NCBI GenBank assembly: GCA_934162195.1
Contig: CAKPHO010000011.1
Span: forward strand, 1-33,184
Reading direction: 5' to 3'
Source: an uncultured Bacilli bacterium
GTDB lineage: Bacteria > Bacillota_I > Bacilli_A > RF39 > UBA660
Length of the DNA stretch: 33,184 bases
The position numbers and the translations under genes were made by a program. The notes under the pieces were generated by a model, which saw only the letters and a list, made by a program, of their open reading frames with translations, ran no database searches and was not told the origin of the DNA. Shown one piece after another: positions 7,116 to 13,211 of this stretch (position 1 is its first letter; every line of letters starts with the position of its first letter).

Positions 7116-7937
7116 CATTCTTTTATATGTATCATTTACATTTTTTAGTAACATAGCAACTGTCATAGGTCCTACTCCTCCAGGGACTGGGGTAATATAC
7201 GCGGCTTTTTCTTTTATATTATCAAAATCAACATCACCATATAATTTACCGTCTTCACGATTAATTCCAACATCGATTACTGTAGCCCCTTCTTTTACCA
7301 TATCTTTAGTAATTAAATGTTTATGACCAACAGCTACTACTAAAATATCAGCTTTGGAAGTAAAATCTTTTAAATTATTAGTTTTTGAATGACAAATAGT
7401 TACAGTTGCATCACTATTTAAAAATAAACTAATTAGTGGTTTACCTACTAAATTACTTCTTCCAACAATAACAACATTTTTACCGCTTACTTCAATTTCA
7501 TATTGCTTTAAAAGTTCCATAATCCCTTGTGGTGTACAAGATACTAAGCATTTCTTTTTATTAACTAATTTACCGACATTAATATCGGTTAACCCGTCTA
7601 TATCTTTATTACGCGCTATATAATTAATCAATTTTTCGGTATTAAATTTTTCAGGAAGTGGAAGTTGAAGTAATATACCATTTACATATTCATCATTGTT
7701 TAATTCAAGAATTTTATTGATAACTTCAATTTCACGAACTGTTTCTTCAAATTTAATATGTTTAAAATAAATTCCAACCTCGCTACAAGCTTTTTCTTTT
7801 GCTTTAATATAAACATCACTAGCTGGATCATTACCTATTTGAATAACTGCTAAACAAGGTTTTATCATATATGTTTTTACTTCAGCTTTTAATTCTTCTT
7901 TTATTTTTTCACTTATCTCTTTTCCATTTATTATCAT
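7101..7937 (-). CDS. folD: Bifunctional methylenetetrahydrofolate dehydrogenase/cyclohydrolase
   Basis: FolD interconverts 5,10-methylene-THF, methenyl-THF and 10-formyl-THF, supplying one-carbon units in the cytoplasm. The 278 residues match the family length. Motifs: YIKAKEKACSEVGI (containing the catalytic Tyr-x3-Lys), GILLQLPLP, DIDGL, the nucleotide-binding VVIVGRSNLVGKPL, and the closing signature PVPGGVGPMTVAML. It follows glyA by 12 bases, giving a glyA-folD one-carbon operon (serine to methylene-THF to formyl-THF) that ends in a hairpin overlapping the folD stop. Confidence 0.96.
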   Translation of the reverse strand: MIINGKEISEKIKEELKAEVKTYMIKPCLAVIQIGNDPASDVYIKAKEKACSEVGIYFKHIKFEETVREIEVINKILELNNDEYVNGILLQLPLPEKFNTEKLINYIARNKDIDGLTDINVGKLVNKKKCLVSCTPQGIMELLKQYEIEVSGKNVVIVGRSNLVGKPLISLFLNSDATVTICHSKTNNLKDFTSKADILVVAVGHKHLITKDMVKEGATVIDVGINREDGKLYGDVDFDNIKEKAAYITPVPGGVGPMTVAMLLKNVNDTYKRMIASK

Positions 7938-7949
7938 ATTTACCCCAAT

Positions 7950-9152
7950 CTATAAAGCACTTGTTAATTTTAGTACTTTCTCTTTTAATATTTCTTTATT
8001 CTCTTTTCCTTTAAGTGCGTCATATATAATATCCGCAACTTTAATAAATTCTTCTTCTTTAAAACCACGAGTTGTCATAGCAGGAGTTCCTACTCTAATA
8101 CCACTTGTTACCATTGGTGATTCAGAATCATAAGGAATAGTATTTTTATTAACTGTAATGTTTATTTCATCAAGAATTTTTTCAGCTTCTTTACCAGTTA
8201 ATCCAAAAGATGATTTAACATCGATTAACATTAAATGATTATCTGTATCACCAGTAATTATTTTAACACCTAATTTTTTAAATTCATTACACATTGCTTT
8301 GCTATTTAAAATTATTTGTTTAGCGTAATCCTTAAACTCAGGTTGTAATGCTTCATAAAAACATTCTGCTTTAGCAGCAATCACATGCATTAAAGGTCCA
8401 CCTTGTATTCCTGGGAAAATTATTTTATTAATTTTTTTTATTATATCTTCATTATTAGTTAAAATAAGTCCACCTCGCGGTCCCCTTAATGTCTTATGAG
8501 TAGTAGATGTTACTACATCTGCATACATTACTGGATTTTGATGAAGACCAGCAGCAACAAGTCCAGCAATATGAGCCATATCTACCATTAAATAGGCACC
8601 ACATAAATCAGCTATTTCTCTAAATTTTTTAAAATCTATAAAACGAGAATATGCACTAGCACCAGCAATAATCATCTTAGACTTTTCTTTAAGCGCTATT
8701 TCTTTAACCACATCATAATCTATTAAATTAGTTTCCTTATCAACTGGATAAAATATAGGACTATATTCTATACCACTAAAGTTGATAGAATGGCCATGAG
8801 TTAAATGACCACCCTGATCTAAATTCATAGCAAGTACTTTATCTCCTGGAGTAAGCAATGCCTTATAGATTGCCATATTAGCACTACTCCCACTATGTGG
8901 TTGTACATTAGCATATTTAGCGTCAAATAACTTACATGCATATTCAATAGCTAAATTTTCTACTGTATCAACATTAATACAACCACCATAATATCTACGA
9001 CCTGGATATCCTTCCGCATATTTATTTGTAAATATACTTCCCTGTAAAGCTAACACATCATCAGATACATAATTTTCACTTGCAATTAATTCTATATTGT
9101 TTTTTTGTCTTATTTTTTCTTTTTCTAAGGCTTCTTTAATTCTATTGTCCAT
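7950..9152 (-). CDS. glyA: Serine hydroxymethyltransferase
   Basis: A PLP enzyme converting serine and THF to glycine and methylene-THF. The 400-residue protein starts near MDNRIKEALEKEKIRQ..IELIASEN, with KYAEGYPGRRYYGG for substrate binding, LDQGGHLTHG, DMAHIAGLVAAG, and the PLP-lysine motif TSTTHKTLRGPRGG near residue 220. The C-terminus is intact. The start has AGGTGAT. It is the first gene of the glyA-folD pair. Confidence 0.97.
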   Translation of the reverse strand: MDNRIKEALEKEKIRQKNNIELIASENYVSDDVLALQGSIFTNKYAEGYPGRRYYGGCINVDTVENLAIEYACKLFDAKYANVQPHSGSSANMAIYKALLTPGDKVLAMNLDQGGHLTHGHSINFSGIEYSPIFYPVDKETNLIDYDVVKEIALKEKSKMIIAGASAYSRFIDFKKFREIADLCGAYLMVDMAHIAGLVAAGLHQNPVMYADVVTSTTHKTLRGPRGGLILTNNEDIIKKINKIIFPGIQGGPLMHVIAAKAECFYEALQPEFKDYAKQIILNSKAMCNEFKKLGVKIITGDTDNHLMLIDVKSSFGLTGKEAEKILDEINITVNKNTIPYDSESPMVTSGIRVGTPAMTTRGFKEEEFIKVADIIYDALKGKENKEILKEKVLKLTSAL

Positions 9153-9169
9153 TTATATCACCTATATTC

Positions 9170-9178
9170 ATTATATCA
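9170..9178 (-). promoter_or_regulatory. Probable extended -10 promoter of glyA-folD
   Basis: Minus strand TGA-TATAAT (TATAAT at 9170-9175) lies about 17 bases before the glyA start. The -35 (GTTAGA) is poor. Confidence 0.5.
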
Positions 9179-9230
9179 AAAATATGTAAAGTTCTAACAT
9201 AAAATACTATTTTTTCACTCACTTTACACA

Positions 9231-9259
9231 AAAAAGCTATAAATTTTATTTATAGCTTT
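9231..9259 (-). terminator. Terminator of rubrerythrin gene
   Basis: The 11-bp stem AAAGCTATAAA/TTTATAGCTTT (9233-9259) contains the rbr stop codon and is followed on the minus strand by Ts. Confidence 0.8.
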
Positions 9260-9788
9260 CACATTTAACTTCAAAATAACTCTGAGGATGAGCACAAACT
9301 GGACATACTTCAGGAGCTTTTTCTCCATAATGAACATGTCCACAGTTACGACAAATCCACATTTTAGGTGTTTCTTTTGTAAATACTTTACCGCCTTCAA
9401 TATTAGCAATTAAAGCATTATAACGAGCTTCATGTTCTTTCTCAATTTTACCTACTTCTTCAAATAAGTACGCAACATGATCAAATCCTTCTTCACGAGC
9501 AGTTTTAGCAAACTCTGCATACATATCAGTCCACTCATAATTTTCTCCAGCAGCGGCATCTTTTAAATTAGTAATTGTATCTGGAACTGCTCCATCATGT
9601 AACAATTTAAACCACATTTTAGCATGTTCTTTCTCATTGTTAGCAGTTTCTTCAAAAATACTAGCTATTTGTTCATAGCCATCTTTTTTGGCACGCGATG
9701 CATAATAAGTATATTTATTACGAGCCTGACTTTCTCCTGCAAAAGCAGCCATTAAATTTTGTTCTGTTTTACTTTCTTTTAATTCCAT
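9246..9788 (-). CDS. rbr: Rubrerythrin
   Basis: A non-heme iron peroxidase that reduces H2O2 in anaerobes. The 180-residue protein has the two-part layout: an N-terminal ferritin-like diiron domain (residues ~1-140) with FAGESQARNKYTYYA, ETANNEKEHA and EVGKIEKEHEARY (the E..H ligands), and a C-terminal rubredoxin domain (~143-178) with paired cysteines WICRNCGHVH and CPVCAHP. It has its own near-consensus promoter and an AAGGAGG site, so it is a single-gene unit. It supports an anaerobic or microaerophilic lifestyle. Confidence 0.96.
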   Translation of the reverse strand: MELKESKTEQNLMAAFAGESQARNKYTYYASRAKKDGYEQIASIFEETANNEKEHAKMWFKLLHDGAVPDTITNLKDAAAGENYEWTDMYAEFAKTAREEGFDHVAYLFEEVGKIEKEHEARYNALIANIEGGKVFTKETPKMWICRNCGHVHYGEKAPEVCPVCAHPQSYFEVKCESYK

Positions 9789-9825
9789 TTTAATCCTCCT
9801 TAACAGATATACTACTTACATAATA

Positions 9826-9855
9826 ATTATATAATTTTTATAAATTACTTGTCAA
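9826..9855 (-). promoter_or_regulatory. Promoter of rubrerythrin gene
   Basis: Minus strand: consensus TTGACA (9850-9855), 18-bp spacer, consensus TATAAT (9826-9831). It begins immediately after the oapA stop codon. No PerR-box-like dyad was convincing. Confidence 0.8.
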
Positions 9856-10407
9856 CTATTTTTCTCTTTTAAAAAAAGCAATAACTTTAGAAAACATAAA
9901 TAATATATCGTTACTTTTTGATATAGCAACACCTTTTCCTAATGCTTTACCACCTATTGTTAATGCTGCTATAAAAGCAGTCACAACAAGAGATACTAAA
10001 AACGTATTAACGTTTAATATGGATGCTAATTTAGATGCAATTACAACACCAGCAGAACCAGATATAATTCCACATATATCACCAATAACGTCATTACAAA
10101 ACGACGACATTTTTTCCGCATTTCTTTTTAGTAATACTGCTGTTTTAGCCCCTTTTACTTTCCTTGAACTCATTGAATGAAATTGCTTCTCATCAGAAGC
10201 AGTAACAGCCACACCAATCATGTCAAATATAACACCAATGAAAATAAACACTAAAACTAAAATAATTCCCATTATTAAATTAGCGTTTGGTAATATTTTT
10301 TCAGAAACAAAGGAAAATAAAAGTGATATTGTGAATGCTGCTAATGTTATTTTTATAACCCAGTTATAATCTGTATTACTTTTCTTTTTATTTAAATTTT
10401 TTTTCAT
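9856..10407 (-). CDS. oapA: OLE-associated protein OapA-like membrane protein
   Basis: A 183-residue protein with four membrane segments (about residues 16-35, 43-66, 108-128, 134-152), a very basic N-terminus and a basic loop (SSRKVKGAKTAVLLKRNAEK) between segments 2 and 3. Acidic residues lie at or near membrane segments: D62 and D72 (FDMIGVAVTASDE) and D106/D110 (NDVIGDICG). This size, topology and motif set fit OapA, the integral membrane partner that brings OLE RNA to the membrane and, from studies in Bacillus halodurans, is linked to Mg2+, cold and alcohol stress. The gene directly follows the OLE-like RNA on the same strand, the expected arrangement. The start has AGAGGAGA and lies 27 bases past the RNA terminator stem. 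The assignment rests on recalled family features, with no alignment made. Confidence 0.75.
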   Translation of the reverse strand: MKKNLNKKKSNTDYNWVIKITLAAFTISLLFSFVSEKILPNANLIMGIILVLVFIFIGVIFDMIGVAVTASDEKQFHSMSSRKVKGAKTAVLLKRNAEKMSSFCNDVIGDICGIISGSAGVVIASKLASILNVNTFLVSLVVTAFIAALTIGGKALGKGVAISKSNDILFMFSKVIAFFKREK

Positions 10408-10421
10408 AATTCTCCTCTTAC

Positions 10422-10452
10422 AATAAAATAAAAAAGGGTAAACATCCCCCTT
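10422..10452 (-). terminator. Terminator at the 3' end of the OLE-like RNA
   Basis: The stem AAGGG/CCCTT (10434-10438 with 10448-10452) is followed on the minus strand by TTTTATTTTATTG. It lies between the RNA and the oapA ribosome site, so oapA expression would need readthrough. Confidence 0.65.
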
Positions 10453-11051
10453 AAAACTTAAAAATGGCTACTACAATAGTTAACTTTGCGTCATAGGTCA
10501 AGTTGGATTTCCCCATTTCGTACTTCCCGTTACCAGGATAGCGGTTTCCCTTTAAAGAAGAGGTATATCGTCACCGAATATACGACTTGATTGCCACTTA
10601 GTACGCACTGCAATCCCATTATAATAATACATTCTAGGAGATTTCCTCAGCAACTTCCTTACTATTAATTCTTTTTTGCAACAGTAGTTTCAAATTGCGA
10701 TAACAAATAATTTTAGCTATAAACTATTTATTTAGATCAATTATTCCCTATCATCACTCAAGACAAGCTACACTACTCGTAAGTTTCCCCACATAGTAGG
10801 TTCAATCCTAGTTCGTATAATATCCATCAACTAATAGTGTATAGGTATTACACAAATATAGGTCTCCATAAATACTGGGTCGGAATCGTATGCCATTACG
10901 AGCGCCCAATATTCTACCTTCCAGCATTCACCCCAAACTGGGCGTAAGAAGCAAACACCAGAAGTTTCACAGATGTGCTCTTTAGTGGATTTTTAGCCCC
11001 ACCTTCATAGTAAGTCCATCGACTAGAATAATGTGCCATTTTTCACAACAC
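10434..11051 (-). ncRNA. ole: OLE RNA (ornate, large, extremophilic), ~615 nt
   Basis: No gene-like open frame crosses 10408-11162, yet the minus strand has an excellent promoter (TTGACA-17-TGT-TATAAT-like), a terminator about 615 bases later, and a visibly higher G+C content than the flanks, all signs of a structured RNA. It is followed at once by a four-TM protein that fits OapA. OLE RNAs are about 600 nt and normally sit directly upstream of oapA, so length, strand, position and neighbour agree. Several short complementary GC-rich blocks occur, for example CGCCCAGTTTGGGG near the 5' side. I could not fold it or match the OLE covariance model. Alternatives: another giant RNA class such as ROOL, or an unnamed one. 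tmRNA is excluded because no tRNA-like ends or tag frame are seen. Confidence 0.75.
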
Positions 11052-11057
11052 ATTTAA

Positions 11058-11086
11058 ATATTAACATTTTTTTACACTTTTGTCAA
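11058..11086 (-). promoter_or_regulatory. Strong promoter of the OLE-like RNA
   Basis: Minus strand: consensus TTGACA (11081-11086), exactly 17-bp spacer, then TGT-TAATAT (-10 at 11058-11063), an extended -10. The predicted start is near 11051. Confidence 0.8.
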
Positions 11087-11162
11087 ATTGATGTGTCACT
11101 ATATTATATGAGTAATCTCTTTCATTTTTTACTCATAATCTACATTTTTATATTAACACTAA

Positions 11163-11444
11163 CTAATTCAGCTCATTATACTCAATGCACTTTTCTTCTA
11201 ATAATTTAAAATTACAACATCTTTTAGCAATACTTTGATTTAAAGTCCCATTTAAATACTTGTCATATAATTTTTTAGATCTGCCATATAACTTATCATC
11301 ATTACGGTTTAACCAAGGTGCAAAATATTTATAATCATTAACTTCAAATAATACACCAATAAACAATCTTAATTCTTTTTTATCAAATTGTCTTAAATAG
11401 CCGCAATATTTTGAATCCAACTTAACAAAAATTAAACTTTCCAT
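11163..11444 (-). pseudogene. ToxN/AbiQ-like type III toxin, internally shortened (93 aa)
   Basis: The 93-residue frame keeps both ends of the ToxN/AbiQ endoribonuclease family. The N-terminus (LDSKYCGYLRQFD, then FIGVLFEVNDYKYFAP) matches the family's 'Y..YLR..D...RP(Y/F)IGV...(I/V)N.(Y/F).YF.PL'. The C-terminus (CCNFKLLEEKCIEY) matches the conserved 'CC(D/N)F..LEEKC.EY'. Full members are about 170 residues. Here roughly 75 central residues are missing in frame, including the 'P(L/T)(T/S)S.K.KH' active-site stretch that should follow YFAP. It is therefore probably a catalytically dead remnant. The ATG at 11444 has a weak AAGAGTGA site. Just upstream lies the terminator hairpin that these loci place between the ToxI RNA repeats and toxN. 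Confidence is high for the family, moderate for 'decayed'. Confidence 0.7.
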
Positions 11445-11490
11445 AAAATCACTCTTAATAATAAAATTATATTAAAACTTTTCTATCATG

Positions 11491-11517
11491 AAAAAACTAG
11501 AGTTTGCTCTCTAGTTT
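11491..11517 (-). terminator. Terminator between putative toxI and toxN remnant
   Basis: The 9-bp stem AAACTAGAG/CTCTAGTTT (11494-11502 with 11509-11517), 6-base loop, is followed by Ts on the minus strand. Its place about 45 bases before the toxN-like start is the standard position of the toxI terminator, which limits toxN readthrough. Confidence 0.75.
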
Positions 11518-11527
11518 CTTTTTTAAG

Positions 11528-11550
11528 TTCCTCTCATAGTGGAAATCACT
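11528..11550 (-). ncRNA. Candidate single ToxI-like pseudoknot unit
   Basis: Minus strand from 11550: AGTG, ATTTC, CACT, ATGAGA, GGAA. AGTG/CACT can form stem 1, and TTTC in its loop can pair with GGAA (one G-T pair), an H-type pseudoknot like those of ToxI antitoxin RNA units. Authentic toxI has two or more tandem units of about 35 nt; only one candidate is visible here. Inference from a hand fold only. Confidence 0.3.
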
Positions 11551-11588
11551 AGCTTTTTTACTGCTACAAGTAGCCTTATTATATGCAT

Positions 11589-11619
11589 AAATGCACAACA
11601 TAATCACTTATGTGCATTT
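11589..11619. repeat. Inverted repeat upstream of toxN-like locus
   Basis: The arms AAATGCAC...ATAA and TTAT-GTGCATTT give 12 bp with a 3-base bulge and a TCAC loop. It lies just upstream of the candidate ToxI unit, and could be an operator or an RNA stem. Confidence 0.45.
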
Positions 11620-11811
11620 GATATATCATAAATATAGTAAAAAGTCTAGTTTTCTAAGAAAAAATTTTTTTCTTTTTATTATATTTTAAATTGTAGTCTT
11701 TTTATCATTTTTCTCAAAAATTTCATTTATTTTATCACCAACTAAATTATATAATTTTCCGCAAATTTTTAATCTTTTTTTTAGAGTTTTATTATTTGTT
11801 TAAACTGTTAA

Positions 11812-12657
11812 TCATAATATATATAGTAGTGCAAATATGGTTAGTCCATAAAGACCACATAATATTATTAAAGTTTTATCATTAGTCAAGACATCAACAG
11901 GATCGCCAAAGGATTCCCCTTCTATGTCCAAAGAATACTTAAGAGAAATTGTAATTACCCAAAATATTGTATAAATCATATATGGTGATGAAACACTAAT
12001 TGACCATAGAGAATAAAATGCAATAAATAAACCTAAAAACATATACATAACTTTATCTAAAAAGTCTTTATTGTAATACATTAATACTTTTCTACTATTT
12101 GATTTATTTTTTAAAATTTCATTTCTTCTTTTTCCAAAGCCAAGATAAAATGAAAATGAAATAATTGTTAAATATAACCAATTTGAAGTAATAACATTAG
12201 TTATTAAAGAACCATATATAACTCTAATAACAAAGCCACTAACTAGTATTAAAACATCTAAAATCGGAATATTTTTTAATCCTAACGAATACAAGATATT
12301 CAACAACAAATATAATACTAAAAGTATACTTGAAATTATATTTATTCTTCCTAAAAGATAAATCAATACAATAATTAAAATTAAAAATATTGCTAAAATG
12401 ACAGCTTGCGTTTTTGATACTTTTCCTGAAGCTATTGGTCTATTTTTCTTAATAGGATGCTTTTTATCGCTTTCACAATCATTGATATCATTAATTATAT
12501 AAACAATTGAAGCTAATAAAGAAAAGCAAACAAAACCTAATATATTATTTTTTAAAATAGATAAATTAAATAAATTTGAACTGAAAATTAGTGGAATAAA
12601 AATTAATAAATTCTTTATATAATGCTTTGGTCGCATTAATTTAATATATTCTTTCAT
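11812..12657 (-). CDS. UbiA-family prenyltransferase, probable polyprenyl-phosphate phosphoribosyltransferase
   Basis: A 281-residue protein with about eight to nine membrane helices. It opens MKEYIKLMRPKHYIKNLLIFIPL and carries the first Asp-rich motif as NDINDCESDKKHPIKKNRPIASG (residues ~57-79 region). The combination NDI.D...D..HP.K..RPIA.G.V is the hallmark of the UbiA branch that includes decaprenyl-phosphate 5-phosphoribosyltransferase (Rv3806c type), which joins PRPP to a polyprenyl phosphate. The second motif region reads SFSFYLGFGKRRNE. The gene starts one base after the HAD phosphatase stop, with GGGAGAT, so the two are co-translated. The likely product is polyprenyl-phosphoryl-5-phosphoribose; other UbiA substrates (quinones, heme) are less likely next to sugar polymer genes. 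Confidence 0.75.
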   Translation of the reverse strand: MKEYIKLMRPKHYIKNLLIFIPLIFSSNLFNLSILKNNILGFVCFSLLASIVYIINDINDCESDKKHPIKKNRPIASGKVSKTQAVILAIFLILIIVLIYLLGRINIISSILLVLYLLLNILYSLGLKNIPILDVLILVSGFVIRVIYGSLITNVITSNWLYLTIISFSFYLGFGKRRNEILKNKSNSRKVLMYYNKDFLDKVMYMFLGLFIAFYSLWSISVSSPYMIYTIFWVITISLKYSLDIEGESFGDPVDVLTNDKTLIILCGLYGLTIFALLYIL

Positions 12658-12658
12658 C

Positions 12659-13210
12659 TTATATCTCCCACTTTCTAATTTTATTTCCTTTTACTAAATA
12701 ACTTTGTTTTGCTATTTTAGCTAAATATACATCACTTACAGAATCAGAATAGAATTTGTTTATCTGCTTATTTAGATATATTTTCTTAAATTGTTTTACT
12801 TTTTCTTCACCATAGAAGTTATTAATATATTTACCAGTTCTTTCATCAACTTCTGAAGCAATGCATTTAACATTTAATATTTCGCATGCTTTTGTTACTA
12901 AAAACAATGGAGAAGCTGAAATAATTAAATCACTTGCTTTCTTATTTTCTAAATACCATGGTTTAATTTTATTAATATTTTCATTCCAAAATAAATTAAT
13001 TTCTTTTTTTAAATTTATATCCTTAATCATCATAAAAAAACTACTTTTAAACTCAATTTTAGGGCACTTTTTTAACTTATATTTAATAAACGTATAAAAA
13101 ATTTTTGGATAGTATTTTAATAATGATGGATGTTTTTTAGTTAAATATAAAATAAAATCTATACTACTATCTCCTCTATAAATAGTTTTATCGAAATCAT
13201 AAACATTCAT
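12659..13210 (-). CDS. HAD-superfamily phosphatase (HAD-IB-like)
   Basis: I start the protein at the ATG at 13210 (MNVYDFDKTIYRGDSS), 184 residues, because the family motif begins immediately; the open frame extends 32 codons upstream into the previous gene without similarity. HAD motifs: I, YDFDKTIY (DxD); II, LIISASP (the S); III, a Lys in the GEEKVKQFKK region; IV, FYSDSVSDVYLAK. It begins one base after the GT-C-like gene's stop (TAATATG) and ends one base before the ubiA-like gene. In UbiA-type phosphoribosyl-lipid routes a phosphatase must remove the 5-phosphate, and HAD-UbiA fusions are known, so this is the natural candidate (inference). Confidence 0.82.
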   Translation of the reverse strand: MNVYDFDKTIYRGDSSIDFILYLTKKHPSLLKYYPKIFYTFIKYKLKKCPKIEFKSSFFMMIKDINLKKEINLFWNENINKIKPWYLENKKASDLIISASPLFLVTKACEILNVKCIASEVDERTGKYINNFYGEEKVKQFKKIYLNKQINKFYSDSVSDVYLAKIAKQSYLVKGNKIRKWEI

Positions 13211-13211
13211 A

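Larger units (their letters stand above)
11445..11811. other. 367-bp stretch without an intact gene
   Basis: It holds, from right to left on the minus strand, a short open frame (11799 down to the stop at 11686, about 37 codons, very Lys-rich, no usable start codon, looks like a leftover C-terminus), the inverted repeat at 11589-11619, the candidate ToxI unit and the toxN-type terminator. A weak TAGACT-17-TATATC element precedes the inverted repeat. No terminator for the ubiA gene is obvious. Confidence 0.5.

Noticed and set aside
10408..11162. tmRNA, RNase P RNA or 16S-like RNA for the gene-free stretch
   Set aside because: No tRNA-like ends with a tag frame, no RNase P conserved core seen, and length and neighbour fit OLE better. 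ROOL RNA was considered but it is not known to sit next to an OapA-like gene.
11686..11799. Short Lys-rich frame after ubiA as a separate small gene
   Set aside because: No start codon or ribosome site; at most a leftover C-terminus.
12861..13097. Plus-strand open frame of 78 codons
   Set aside because: Antisense to the HAD phosphatase, no ribosome site, composition of a shadow frame.
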